Positions 39,925 to 51,096 of a stretch of DNA of 64,000 bases are shown one piece after another. The DNA comes from Cantharellus purpuraceus (Eukaryota; Basidiomycota; Agaricomycetes; Cantharellales; Hydnaceae), in the NCBI GenBank assembly GCA_025174535.1, contig JALBUN010000045.1, forward strand, positions 372,001-436,000, given 5' to 3'. Under the pieces are notes generated by a model, which saw only the letters and a list, made by a program, of their open reading frames with translations, did not search any database and was not told the origin of the DNA. Each line of letters begins with the position of its first letter. The first letter of the stretch is position 1. Position numbers and translations under genes: made by a program.

Positions 39925-41112
39925 CTAGGCAACAATGCCTGGCTGGTGTGTGGCTTGGCTATCAAGACCTTGAGGCGGCCCATTTGTTGCAGGGAGACCT
40001 CGCGAGGGCTGCCCTGTGAAACCCCACTGACCCGGGAATTGAGCAGGTGGCTGCACACCACCATGATATTGCGGTGGGAATCCCGCATACGGCGACAGTT
40101 TTTGCTCTCCAGGTCCAATCCACAGTTTCGGATAAACAAAGAAATGGATGAATATGCAGTCAATGGCAAAGAAAAGCGTGCGATACACGACCGTGTTGGA
40201 GAAGTCCTGTTGGTCGGCAGTGTCCAGGGGAAGGCGATAGAACAGGACTTCGTATACAATCCGTGACAGTGTGTTAAGAAAGTATAATGGTACGACTCCG
40301 AACACAGTCATAGACGCTATCTGAAAGTGTGTCAGACCGTTATCAGGATGGAACAAGTCAGAGAGACCCACTTTGTCCCCTTTAGTCCGTCTCCTGACCA
40401 CATATGATAAGCCGACAAGAAAAATGGCCGCAACTGTATCCAACCCCACAAAAGCATGATCAAAACGGGAGATCATTTCACTCTTGGCATTGAATGTGAC
40501 ATCGTCGACTCCTCTGCTATACACCACTGTGAAAAGAGCAGCCAGGATCCCCGTGATTGCAGTACTGGTGATGAACATCACAAGTGTCAAGACGCATGAG
40601 GTCGCTGTGAAGGGAAGAAACGATGTTGCACGATGTTCGGTAGGAGTGGATGTTTCATGTCGGGCATACGCAATGTAACGGTCCCGCAAAACGAGTACAA
40701 TGGCGAGGAATAAAAGGGGGACAACCCAGAGGTTGAAGAGACGCGAGGGGATTTGGAGTTTCAACAGCGATTCTGAAGTGAGTGCAAGGTTACCGTCATC
40801 GACATATGTGTACTGTGCGACAGTGAAGGCCACGTCCATGCCATGTGAAAAAATTTGCATTAGCAAAGCCACCAAAGCACCGACTCCAGGAAGAAGATGC
40901 GGGGAGTGTCCTCGGAATAGATACGCAACAACAACGCCCAGCGGGACGAGGGTGGCCACGGTGAAAATGCAGTAAAACGCTAGATTGGCTTGCTGGAGCG
41001 GAGGGGCGTCGAATCCAGGTCCAGCGGGGTCGAAAAAAGTCTGTGCTGCAACAGAGGGCAGCAGCGAGGCGCACAGGGCGACATGCAACGAGATCATATA
41101 GCGCATTGTCAT
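39925..41112 (-). CDS. hypothetical seven-transmembrane protein
   Basis: Single exon, 395 aa, from ATG 41112 (MTMRYMISLHVALCASLLPSVAA, a likely signal peptide). Seven hydrophobic helices follow, for example NLAFYCIFTVATLVPLGVVVAYLF, LWVVPLLFLAIVLVL and TLFFAIDCIFIHFFVYP. The cytosolic or lumenal C-terminus is Pro/Gly/Gln-rich (GVQPPAQFPGQWG). I do not recognise a named family. The layout is like fungal orphan 7-TM proteins, so a receptor or transporter-like membrane role is possible. The lack of introns is unusual beside its neighbours. Confidence 0.8.
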   Translation of the reverse strand: MTMRYMISLHVALCASLLPSVAAQTFFDPAGPGFDAPPLQQANLAFYCIFTVATLVPLGVVVAYLFRGHSPHLLPGVGALVALLMQIFSHGMDVAFTVAQYTYVDDGNLALTSESLLKLQIPSRLFNLWVVPLLFLAIVLVLRDRYIAYARHETSTPTEHRATSFLPFTATSCVLTLVMFITSTAITGILAALFTVVYSRGVDDVTFNAKSEMISRFDHAFVGLDTVAAIFLVGLSYVVRRRTKGDKVGLSDLFHPDNGLTHFQIASMTVFGVVPLYFLNTLSRIVYEVLFYRLPLDTADQQDFSNTVVYRTLFFAIDCIFIHFFVYPKLWIGPGEQKLSPYAGFPPQYHGGVQPPAQFPGQWGFTGQPSRGLPATNGPPQGLDSQATHQPGIVA

Positions 41113-42472
41113 GGTTGGAGGACAAGGAGATAGCTCCAACGTACTGTACCGCCCGGTTGACAGGCATCATTTGCCAAGGAGAACCAAGCGTTGGAACTCT
41201 TCTAGACGGTGGCCCGGGGGTCCCTTCAGGCGATTGAATGCTAGAGCACGTTCCCACGAAAGTGCTGGCGCGGATACGTCACATGACTTCGATTGAAGTA
41301 CTACCGAATCTGTACAGAAGCACCACAGCCTTGAACGCTTCTGGGAGAGAAGATCAAGAACTGTCGTAAGAACATGCAACATGGCAGGCAGGACAAGCAG
41401 AATCATATCCCTGGCATCGTAGGGTTTTCATCCGCGCCAAAGTCAGGTCAGTCTTAAAAGGGGTTCTGCTGAAAGGCTCACAATGCGTTATTGGCGGCAA
41501 GCCGACTGACCACTGCTCGCTAGTTATTGAATTTGGTGAAAAGTCCCTCACCTAAGTTGACCAGCCGGAAGGCATGCTTGAGCTTTCTCGCATGGATTAG
41601 TAGCAGGTTGTTAAGGCTATGCCAAGCAAGTACCAGGGCGATGAAATACCAATCTTAGGGGCATGTTGATGTATGTTGGCCACAACAACACTGAGTCATG
41701 GGTCGATGTCTTTCTATTTGCCAGTCGCAGTTGTACTTCATCATCCTACTGCCCTGACTTTCTGAGGGCAAAACAGTTACATCAGGGACATCGACACTCA
41801 CGGCTACTTGTTTTAACTGATGAAGCGACGTCACAAACGATATCGGCGGCTGCAGCAAAGGCGACAAGTGTGAAATGAGGCCACATAGTCCCACGAACCC
41901 AACGGGTGGGGATTGGAACTACTGGCTTTCGCCACTTGAAGAGTGCGGAACTCGATATGCCTGAATTTGGTGTCTTGCGCCTTCTCGGGGACACGCCCGA
42001 CCACCGACGGGGCACCATAAATTTGCACTCTATCCACTCTGTAGAAGCCCTTCCCCTGCTCGCGATTTCGACGCGGCGATTGGTCGGTTCCATGTTGTCA
42101 ATACGAATACGAGCGGCACTGCAGACTCACCGCGGCCATTCTATTGCTTATCCAATCATTGATTTACAAGATGAGAACAAGTGAGAGAGGCGCTTAAGTA
42201 TCGTCTTTAGAACTCTTACCTGACTCTGTGTATAGACCCCGATTTTCAGCGGCACGATAGAGAGATCTGCCACTCATGTGTTCTTGGTCCCCAATATATT
42301 GATGCAGGAGTGATAAATCACGAACGTATTACTTGGAGATTGGATCCACAGTTTGCTCTCATATCTCTATAGAATAAATAATAATAAAACTTGAAACGGC
42401 TTGATTAATTAGTCACAAGGGCACCTCTGTCGCCGGAATAGTCAGCACCATTGGATCGATAGACAGATTTGC
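41113..42472. other. no firm gene
   Basis: Promoter side of the 7-TM gene and unassigned sequence. A 103-codon minus-strand frame (41782-42093, ATG present, MEPTNRRVEIASRG) has a short hydrophobic segment (FTLVAFAAAADIVC) and might be an exon of a small membrane protein. I found no partner exon or family. Confidence 0.3.
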
Positions 42473-43760
42473 TCACGCTTCAGGGGTCAACTCCCACTCG
42501 CAAAGCTCTGGAGCCACCACATCCGTCCTGGCACCCTTCTTCCCAACCCTCCACTTGCACGTAGTTTTCATCTCCTTAGACATCCCGTCTTTCCCTCTCG
42601 CAAGCTGCATTGCCATCCGATGCATTCAATTCCGCACATGCACATCCTCCTTGCGTAAAAATGTCAACAGGTAGCCTCGCCAGTCCTTCCCCTCCAGCAG
42701 TGGGCTATGCAATACCTTCCCTATGGAGTACCTTCCCATTGTGAAAAACGCCGTTAGGCCAGTGCGCCCAGTCCATCGGCGTCGCAGGTAGCATCCACCC
42801 GTGCTCCCATGCCAACCGCAAAAAGATCTGCTGCGTATCCCGCACGGTCGCTGTATAGAACGCGCGGTTGACTTTCAGGAGGGAGAACACGGTTTGGGTG
42901 GCGCTCGTAACGGAAGGGAGCACGTGCGTCGAGTACGTGCATGCGTCCAATTCAGAAGCGAGGGTAATAGGTGGTCGATGATGTGGTCCAGGATGAGGTT
43001 TATAATTCTTCTACAGAGAACACTCGCAGTATGGGGACTTTCTATCGAGGGGTGAGAAGGATGTGGTGGGGAGGGTCACCGATAGAGGCGCGACCCCGGG
43101 GAAAACAGTTGGTCGTGCCAAGAACCAACGGATATCCTCCAGTGTAGAGTAATCATACCAACTGTCTATTTTTCCGGGGTACTCTTCGTTCGACACGTTC
43201 TCAAGGGCGTATTGGAAAAACTCGCCGTTTCGTCCCTCCATGTCGTGATATTCGAGACAAGTCAAGATACCAGGCAACTCTAAGTTGCTGCACTGCCAGC
43301 TCATGAACTCCGTCTCCGGAGGGTCCAGAGAATCACAGAGTTCTTGAGGGGTAGTTTCGAGACGGCGACAGAGGAAAGATAGACATTCACGGTGAAATGC
43401 GAGATAAAACTCATCAGCCTGGTCTTGCCAATCAGCTGGTCCATTAATCACAGGACTTCCATAGCCATTTTCACCCTCACTTTAACCACGCAGCCATCAG
43501 CTCGAAAGAGTATGATGCATGTTGGAATGCGCACCATGGTGGAGAAACCCATGATGGTGACCACATGGGACCAACAGACGAAGTCTTCCCAATATTTTAC
43601 ATCTTCCTGAGATATGATAGCACTGTTAGGGAGCCCCGCTCCATTACTTTGTGATTCCGTACGGTTCTCCTGTGCCTTTTTAACCCAACTATCACAATCA
43701 TCTGTAAATGGGCCAGCACTACCAGAAGGATGGGTTGACGGAAGAACCCAGGGCATTCAT
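42473..43760 (-). pseudogene. broken gene of an expanded agaric family (F-box-like)
   Basis: On the minus strand segments read LAFHRECLSFLCRRLETTP (near 43400), SWYDYSTLEDIRWFL, then LILDHIIDHLLPSLL (about 42990), VFSLLKVNRAFYTATVRDTQQIFLRLAWEHGWMLP, SPLLEGKDWRGYLLTFLRKEDVHVRN and a basic tail ending near 42473. A small duplication (GGGAAGGTA[CT]T.CATA twice, near 42708-42740) shifts frame and a TGA follows VHVRN. A similar gene lies in opposite orientation at 44600-45080. The family is known to me only as repeated hypothetical proteins, and the F-box label is weak. Confidence 0.5.
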
Positions 43761-44599
43761 TGTGTATTACTCACCACAAGGAGTAGTAAATATCTCGGCA
43801 GCCCATAAGCAATATAGTTTACTTATTAGTACACGGCTATGAGGGAATGGTGATGTACTATGGTGGTGTACTTGATATCTATCTCCCAGCTGAGACTGAA
43901 CTGGAAATAGCCGATCTGCTTCGTCAGCGGCAGCAGGGTGGGGGCCAAGCCAGCGTTGGTGCCTGGCATCTCTCGTGGAAAGCACGACCGGTCAAAGGAG
44001 TGGTGTTTTGCCATTCATCCCGTCGTGCAGCACGATGCAGTGGTGATGCGCCAAGGATTGGGCCTGCGTTGGCCCAATATGGCATCATAGGTTTCCCCAC
44101 CATGATAAGCATCAAATAAAATGCAGTACAAGCTTTCGAGCTGACGACGGGCTTAAACTTAAAGTGAGGGCAACCTTCATAAATATGGAGGTCCTATGAT
44201 CGGCGTTTCAACGGATTGGCTTCCTCCAATTGATGGACCAGCGGATTGGCTAGATGCACCTGATTGATTGCTGATTACACAGCATGCGTCGTGATTCATC
44301 GCGGACGTCTACCCTTCCTCTGTTGTTTGTGTATTATAAATGCCGCCGACGCAAATTACAGGAAGCATCTATCGGACTACACCGGACTCTTGTATTGTCT
44401 TGACTACTATGACAGGAAGAGACGAAATGGCATCAAACCCCGTACGCCCGACAAAGGAAATCCCGCAATATATATTTGGAATGATTTTCTACAATAGAGG
44501 ATATGCATTGGCGCCTGGCGCGACCAACTGCCTTCCCCGTCGTTGAACCTCTCTCTATACCCCTCCATACTTCTCATCCCTCAAAATAAATATCCGATG
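43761..44599. other. spacer between inverted copies
   Basis: Lies between the two oppositely oriented family copies. It contains upstream, decayed parts of both (for example LLYCLDYYDRKRRNG at about 44385-44430, matching LTCLEYHDMEGRNG of the other copy). There is no complete ORF. Confidence 0.45.
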
Positions 44600-45080
44600 C
44601 GAGTATTCGCTGTAGAGGGTTTAGTAGATCTCATTCTGGACCATGTCATCCATCAATCACCTCCCGCAACGACATATCCGCGTACTCGACGCACATACCC
44701 CCTTCTGTCACGAGCACCACCCAAAGCACATCCTCCGTCCTGCAAGTCAACCGCATGTTTTCCATGGTGATCGTACAGGATCGGCGGCAAATCTTTTTCC
44801 AGCTGGAGTGGAAGCACAGGTGGATGCTGCCTGCGATGCTGATGGACTGGGCGCAGAGCATCTTTCAATATGGGAAGGCATTCCATAGTCCACTGCTGGA
44901 GAGACGGGACTGGCGAGGCTACCTGTTGGCGTTTTTACGCGCAAGGAGTATGTGCATGTGCGGAATCGATGGCGAATGCATTGTATGGCAATACAGTTTG
45001 CGAGGGGGAGAAAGGTGTCTAATGAAGGAAAAGTTACGTGGAAGTGGGGAGTTGAGAGAAAGGGTGTCAGGATGGATGTG
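44600..45080 (+). pseudogene. inverted degenerate duplicate of the gene at 42473-43760
   Basis: The + strand aligns over more than 400 bp with the minus strand of about 43010-42570. Shared words include TCCTGGACCA-like, CGTACTCGACGCAC, GTGGATGCTGCCTGCGATGC and GACTGGCGAGGCTACCTGTTG. Frames are broken at several points. Neither copy is intact. Confidence 0.7.
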
Positions 45081-45539
45081 ATAGCTCCAGAAGCTTGGGA
45101 ATGTGAGTTGAACCCGGAGCATTAATAAGCTCTACAGAGTAAAAGCCTGTTTCGCCGCTACATAGAGGGCATTCTTGACTAGTGAGTTCCTTGGAAAAGT
45201 ATCTGCATTTCAAGACCATTCAGAAGTCAGAGAGATGTGTGTAATTTTTATAAGTGGTAAGCGGTCGTAGGAAAAAACTTGTTGTGTATAGTGGGCGTAC
45301 ATCTCTTGCCATATCGGTGCTCCTTGCTCCAATATTTCAGAAATTCGCATTTGGGTACTATTTACCACAGTTTTGGCGCAAGCTTAACAATCGTGCGTGT
45401 CGTGCTCGAAGATGCTCCCCGAAGCCTAAGCGCCGCCTCGTGTGTTTCTGGTTATAAGTAGCCACGAGTCCTCCCGGCCAACCTCGTGTCAACTCTTGAG
45501 CACCCTGCTTAGCGTCGCTAACGGTACCCAGCAATTAGT
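45081..45539. other. intergenic, promoter side of the NADAR gene
   Basis: No gene recognised. Confidence 0.5.
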
Positions 45540-47048
45540 ATGGGATCTTCCTCTTCAAAACAGCAACACTATCAATATTATCCTTACACAGGCCAACCTG
45601 TCTCGGCAGCTTATCCATACCCGGTTCAAGGCCAAGGTCAATTTGGTTATTACATCCAGCAAGTGGGGAGTGAACCAAATCAAGTCCAAGCGGTTCCGGG
45701 ATACTATTATTGTGAGTTCATGTAGCATGGCTTGCAGCCGACCTGGCTCACAACAGTGGTGCTGATCGTCACAGATCCTGGCGAGCAACGTGTACGGAGT
45801 CGTACTTCTCACAAAAGACACAACTCTGCCCCGTTACCATCTAGTAATCCTCCATCACTGCCACAAGACAAGAAACCAGCTAGTGCATCTTCAGAGCAGA
45901 CTACAGCACCCACTGCGGCACTTGCCCCCGAGCCAGCAGTTGATTCGGCGCCTCCGGCCCCAGCCGCTCCAGAGGTGCCAACGGAGGCTCCTTCTGAGAC
46001 TCCTGCTGCAGATGTGAATCCGTCCAAAACTCCTGTCAACGATCCTGTGTCACTGCCCGCAGCTCCATCGACTCCCGAACAAGACCAACCCATACTGACC
46101 AACCCACTTCCTAACTTCCCCACCAACACACAATATGCGGATCCTTACCGTCGTTCACGGCGCACCCCGAAGAATGTCTTGCCAAGTGTGCCGGGATATT
46201 ATACCGTTCCCATTGCTTCCGTAGCATACAAGCCACAGCTACGTCCGCAATATCGATCATCAAAGGCAAAGGATCCCATCCTGAGACCCCCACGACCGCA
46301 TGAAGAGCTGAAAAGGGAAGCGATGAGGTCAAACAGCACTAACAGAGGACCTTTCACGAGACTTCGGTCTTTCACTATGCCATCGTTATCTAGGATCACA
46401 TCAAAGAAAGAATCACGCTCGCCTGTCACCTCTCATAGTATAAGCTATCCATATCCATTCACTGGTGCTCTTGGGTCACGCGGTGCTATACCAGCCTTTT
46501 CGCCTGTTTCTCCGACTCCCCCTATGTCTTCAGGGCCACCCGTTACCATTCCACTCAATTCACCGCTCAATCCAACGTCACGGCACAAGATACTATATAA
46601 GAAGAAGTTGTATATCCGACCGCTGCGCACTTGTTCGAAGCTCATAAATTCTTGAAGCACAAGCCGGAGCTAGCAGAGCGCATACGCACATCTAGCGAAA
46701 ATGCAGCAGAGATGGACGCATTCTCGAAGGCGTTTGAGCGAGATGGTTTTGTGAGAAATGACTGGTCATTGGTATGGAGAGACAAGGTGAGGATTACGAT
46801 GATTTGCTCTTATTTCGCTGATTTTGAATCCCTTACTGATCAAACACTTGACACTTGTTTAGATGGACGATGTGCTTTACCTGAAGTTTGTTCAGCATCC
46901 AAACATACGCGCTGAACTAATGGCTACCGGCTATGCCCTTCTCTTGGATGGAAATGAACCGAGAAGACCTGACGCTGAGGGCGTCAATGAACTCGGAAAG
47001 GCCCTCGTTCGGCTGAGAGAAAGACTCAGACGGGAAGGCGCGCGTTAA
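45540..47048 (+). CDS. NADAR-domain protein with N-terminal low-complexity region
   Basis: Exon 1 (45540..45711) begins MGSSSSKQQ, a typical N-myristoylation context, and is Tyr/Gln-rich. Exon 2 from 45775 adds a long Pro/Ala/Ser-rich region with basic patches. A NADAR (DUF1768) domain follows: YPTAAHLFEAHKFL, LAERIRT, W-x7-K, an intron after WRDK (near 46785), then MDDVLYLKFVQHPNIRAELMATG and GVNELGKALVRLRERL, ending at 47048. The frame changes between ..HKILY (46600) and YPTAA (46613), so either an intron lies there or the gene has a 2-nt frameshift. NADAR proteins act on ADP-ribose or riboflavin-type substrates; catalysis here is unproven. Confidence 0.7.
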
Positions 47049-48054
47049 ATGGGGAACATGGCCTCATCAAAAGCTTGATAGCACGAGTTCGGATATATTT
47101 CTTCTTGCTAACACGCGAGGCTCCACTTGCTGTACGATAATTTTCCGGCTTCGTTTGTGTCGGGAGGGAAAGTTATATTGTATCACACTAACAAACCACA
47201 TCCTTCACTTTAGTTGAATTAATATCCCGTTCTTCTTATCGTACCTGAAATATGAGTGACATATGAGTGCCTACCACGTCGCACGTGGTCTTGGCATACA
47301 CCTCAAAATGTGGTCGTGCGAAAAGAAGTGCTACTTTGCCTGAGAGTTCATGGATTTATGTACATACCTCAAATATTTTACCACCATAGAAAAACGACTA
47401 TATGATTGCCGTATAGATCTAATCCATCAAGAGCTCATGGATCAAGAACGCATGATAGGCTTTCACGAAACGAAAACATCGATATTTCAAACTAAGCTGG
47501 TTATCAATGCATCACTGGATACGTGCATTCCACCTCCGCAAGCTTACTGATCACCAGATACATGATTCACATGTACACTCTGGCACACAAATATGTTGGG
47601 GCTGCTCGAGGATCCCATCCATGCCCGGAAAATTTACTGCTTCTCTGGCACATGCCCGCTCAGGAAGCGATTTGTGTTGGACTTGAGGGAGAACAGGGGT
47701 CATTCACAATCTCATAGAATGCTGATGGAAGTATAAACAATCAAGTGCCGCTAAGGACAATGACCCCGTAGACCTAAGATGCATTAGAAATTCTTGGTTT
47801 TGGCCCACGTCATGATATCACCTGGCGAAAACACTTCAAGTCGATGGAAAAATATAGACTCATTCTCCAAATGGACCGGGACCGTGGGTAATAACAGAGT
47901 CATTTAGAAGAGGTTGATGAATAGTGGTGGATGGCCTCGACCTTCCAGTAGTCCGTTGTATCCGCATGATGTATCACAAGACGGTAGATACTGAGGACTT
48001 CATTTCCACTAATAAGAAGATTAGGACTCTCATTTCTTGGTCATGTATCTGAGA
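47049..48054. other. intergenic, nothing recognised
   Basis: Convergent gap of about 1 kb between the NADAR gene and HAM1. Short frames only. Confidence 0.6.
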
Positions 48055-48930
48055 CTATCGCGACGGTAGATATGCCCTCAGTTTCTCAAGGGCACGAAAC
48101 CGGTGAGAAATCTTATTCTTCATGTCTGGAGGCATTTCAGCGTAGCTAAAGTGGCGAGATAATTGTCAGGACCGAGCACTGTCCACACAACTAAGAGGTT
48201 CAGCGGACAACTCACGTCAGGTTAGTGCCCTCCACCTCAAAGATAGGATTCCAGCCAAAATAATTTTTGGGACCCCGTGGAGGCACAATACGTCCCTCAG
48301 TGCGGCCTTCGAATAAGATTGGTTCGGCTCCTGGTCCAGAACTGTACGCGAATGTACACAAAGCATACGCCTCATTTGTAGGAAATCCATCCAAAAGCCG
48401 AAGGAGACCTGTACAAAGCAGAACAATAGGCAGTTCAAAGACTGCATGCGCATTAAATGAGTTACCGACCGTCATTCCCTAGGTCTTTGAGGAACCATTT
48501 GATATATGGCCCAGGCAGACCGCCAAGGGCTTTGAAGCACAACGCAGCGTCTTCAGTTATGCACGGACCGCCCACCTGTTAACGGGCTGAGTGATTAGAA
48601 AGAACCCCGTGAATATTCACGTAGAATAGCACACAAGCTCAGCTGCGCGTCGACATTTTTCTCGCGCCACGTCTTGTGTTGTACCCTGTATCTCTGGGAC
48701 TAACAGGTGGCAGCCAAATAGGCTATCGAGTCAAGAAAGGAAGGAAGAAAAAACGCTCACGGTCATGTTTCTGTGATTCGATGTTGATGGGTGTTCCAGT
48801 CGATAGGATAGCGCGGACTTCACTGAGTTTACTTGCGTTCCCGGTTACAAAAACTACATAGGAAGAGATGTCATTAGATATGGACAAAGTTCAAGATTAA
48901 CAACATCGTACTTAGTGGTTTCGAAGTCAT
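48055..48930 (-). CDS. HAM1: inosine/xanthosine triphosphate pyrophosphatase (HAM1/ITPA)
   Basis: Six exons, complement(join(48055..48145, 48216..48408, 48470..48575, 48635..48699, 48761..48853, 48912..48930)), 567 nt, 188 aa, all phases closing. The first exon is 19 nt. Motifs along the family are [93 protein letters not shown] and [10 protein letters not shown]. The enzyme hydrolyses ITP, dITP and XTP to monophosphates, cleaning nucleotide pools in the cytosol. Length and motif set match a functional family member. Confidence 0.95.
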
Positions 48931-50155
48931 GGTGAGTCCTATGAGTCAGTCACGGCGTGGTGAAATATCATGCCGTTGTGTCAGCCAATGAAATCCGGAT
49001 GACACCCGTGATGTATTGATGGCCGGGCGGGGATACAGACGCTTTTCTTTGCTGTGCTTGGCGGCTTATGTAACGACGCGTTCAAAAAACTTCGGCAATC
49101 GATCGACGAGTCAACCAGTCGAGAACAACCGAGTACCAATTAGGGTTATGGGTTCATGCTCTCACAGCCTCTGGACTAGAAACTTCCATGACAACTTTTC
49201 CCTGTCAAAAGCTATTTTCAAAAGCGCAATAGTTGCTCACTTCGACTATTGTCGCTTGCAGTATACCCATTACTCCCCTTTTGAAGGGTGCTTTGAACTA
49301 GTTTCTTGAACTTCAAGTCTTGTGAGCGAGTCCTTATTTCATATGTCCTTAGGGTAAGTTCTCAAATGGCACAATGGCCTGTGAACTTGAGCCCTGCTTG
49401 CAGTTCTTGCCGTGCTGCCTTGTGGCATAATAGTGGAGGAGTCTCAACATGATGGGAGAGAATCCACGAACAGCGCATGAGCTCCGTCATTCGTGACCAA
49501 CCGTTATCACGGACTCGTCAGACGCTCAATATCTGAACACTTTGTCTGCCCCCGAACACAAAAACACAGTAGCAGACCCCTTGTCCTGCGTATCTGGCAC
49601 CAAACACTTGATATCCTCCAGGTTAGGGCGCGGACACGCCGATGGCGTCCCGACACAAACCAACGCCTTTGGACAGATATAATTCGAGCATTGCACTGAG
49701 AGCACCAGTAAGCAACAGATATCAGTGTCGCTATTTACGCTATGGTGAATTGTACGTTGGGAAACAGTCCTCAAAGAAAACAGCTTCGACTGCGAAGACT
49801 CGCCGGATTCTCATTGAGCTGCCCATGCGTTGCACCAGATGGCTGTTGTTGATGTCCAGGGTGCCCTTGGAACATCTGCCCAAAAATCCGAACTGGGCGG
49901 ACACAAGGGGAAGCAGTGTGAGGAGTGGACACAGTTGCATACTCGCAAGACGAACGTGGCCTGCGCTAGATGAGCGAGTGTATGCCCATTATGTAAGCAA
50001 TCACATATAGTATTCCGATCACTAGTTTGCTGAAGGAGGCAGTACGTTTAGATAACAATACGTAAAAGGGGTATCCAAGTCATCACATTATCCCCATATT
50101 CAAGAGAAGAAGCTAGAACGCTTCATGATGGCCCCCTCTGAGGCAATGATGGAGC
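48931..50155. other. no gene recognised
   Basis: About 1.2 kb upstream of HAM1 and downstream of the secreted-protein gene. Frames up to 122 codons exist but show no domain, codon pattern or exon logic I can support. Confidence 0.5.
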
Positions 50156-50677
50156 TTACGGCACGGACAGCCTGGGTTGAACATGTCAGTTATGCAACGT
50201 TCCGACGATACACAAATCCTTTATGACGGCTTACAGCAGGCTTAGCGGCGTTCGCAGAACTGTTACCGAGCAGCATCGGCACCGAATATTGCGGAGACTT
50301 TCCGGGAGCCGTCCGCATCTCTGAAGCAAACGAAATTATGCTTCTATGAAACTAATAGGAGGAGCAAGTCATCGAATGTCTCACCCGTTGTAGTTGGTGA
50401 CAGTAGGGTCAACACTGCCATTTGCGTTCGCTATGGCAGCTTGTGAAGTATCGATGGCTGCTGTGGGGTTGACTTTCCCGTAGGGCTGAGAGTCTGAAGG
50501 TCTCTGGACCTGATTACGGACGGTTCTACCCTCAACTCCAGGAGCAGGGGTTATGAAAACTGAAGCAGAGAGTGATCAAGTAATGTACGTGATAAAACAA
50601 ATTAGCCCACCATGAGCATGTCCTTGTAGGGCAAGGGAGAAGAGAAAGAGGGAAAGATAGACGGCCTTGGAGAACAT
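50156..50677 (-). CDS. small secreted Egh16/Gas1-like protein, short form
   Basis: Exon chain complement(join(50156..50171, 50267..50320, 50385..50559, 50611..50677)) closes in phase (103 aa). A signal peptide, MFSKAVYLSLFLFSLALQGHAH, is encoded by exon 1. The mature part has ITPAPGVEGRTVRNQVQRPS, NPTAAIDTSQAA and VTNYNGDADGSRKVSA, which resemble the N-terminal half of Egh16-like secreted fungal proteins (VTNFNGG.DGSR). Those are usually about twice as long and richer in Cys. This form ends soon after (ADAARLSVP), and the usual Cys after RPS is Tyr. It may be truncated or a pseudogene. The family includes appressorium-expressed proteins; biochemical function is unknown. Confidence 0.55.
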
Positions 50678-50820
50678 TTTCAGATTGCAGTGGCACAGAT
50701 AACAAGACGTGGAAGACGTTGACAAGTGAAAGTGATGGTTAGAAAGTACGGAAAAAAATTGTCGCTTTTATACGGTTTCTCTTCGGGTGCTCCCTAAGTT
50801 TGTGATGCGGCCACAATTCG

Positions 50821-51062
50821 ACCCGGCTTATTAACATTTGGGTCAGTGAGGATCATTTCAAGAACAGTGTTGTTATCGACCCCAGGGGTGACCCGGCTTA
50901 TTAACATTTGGGTCAGTGAGGATCATTTCAAGAACAGTGTTGTTACTGACCCCGGAGACCCGGCTTATCAACATTTGGGTCAGTGAGGGACATTTCAAGA
51001 ACAGTGTTGTTACCGACCCCGGCGACCCGGCTTATTAACATTTGGGTCAGTGAGGGTCATTT
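50821..51062. repeat. tandem array, 66-70 bp unit, 3.6 copies
   Basis: Units start at 50821, 50891, 50957 and 51024, each beginning GACCCGGCTTAT[TC]AACATT and including TTTGGGTCAGTGAGG and CAAGAACAGTGTTGTTA. Differences are few, so the array is young. It lies 144-385 bp upstream of the secreted-protein start. GGGTC/GACCC words recur through it. Confidence 0.95.
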
Positions 51063-51076
51063 CAATTGAAATGACC
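51055..51076. repeat. perfect 22-bp palindrome closing the tandem array
   Basis: The arm GGTCATTTCAA is followed directly by its reverse complement. The left arm is part of the last repeat unit. A second inverted repeat (TTCCAACC, 3-nt loop, GGTTGGAA) follows at 51078-51096. It may be a binding site or an element end; the sequence alone does not say. Confidence 0.8.
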
Positions 51077-51096
51077 GTTCCAACCCATGGTTGGAA

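Noticed and set aside
45732..46129. minus-strand Gly/Ala/Ser-rich frame opposite the NADAR gene
   Set aside because: It is the mirror of the Pro/Ala-rich coding region on the + strand, not an independent gene.
49493..50010. overlapping frames of 68-122 codons
   Set aside because: No domain, no exon continuity, and open frames on both strands over the same bases. Treated as chance.
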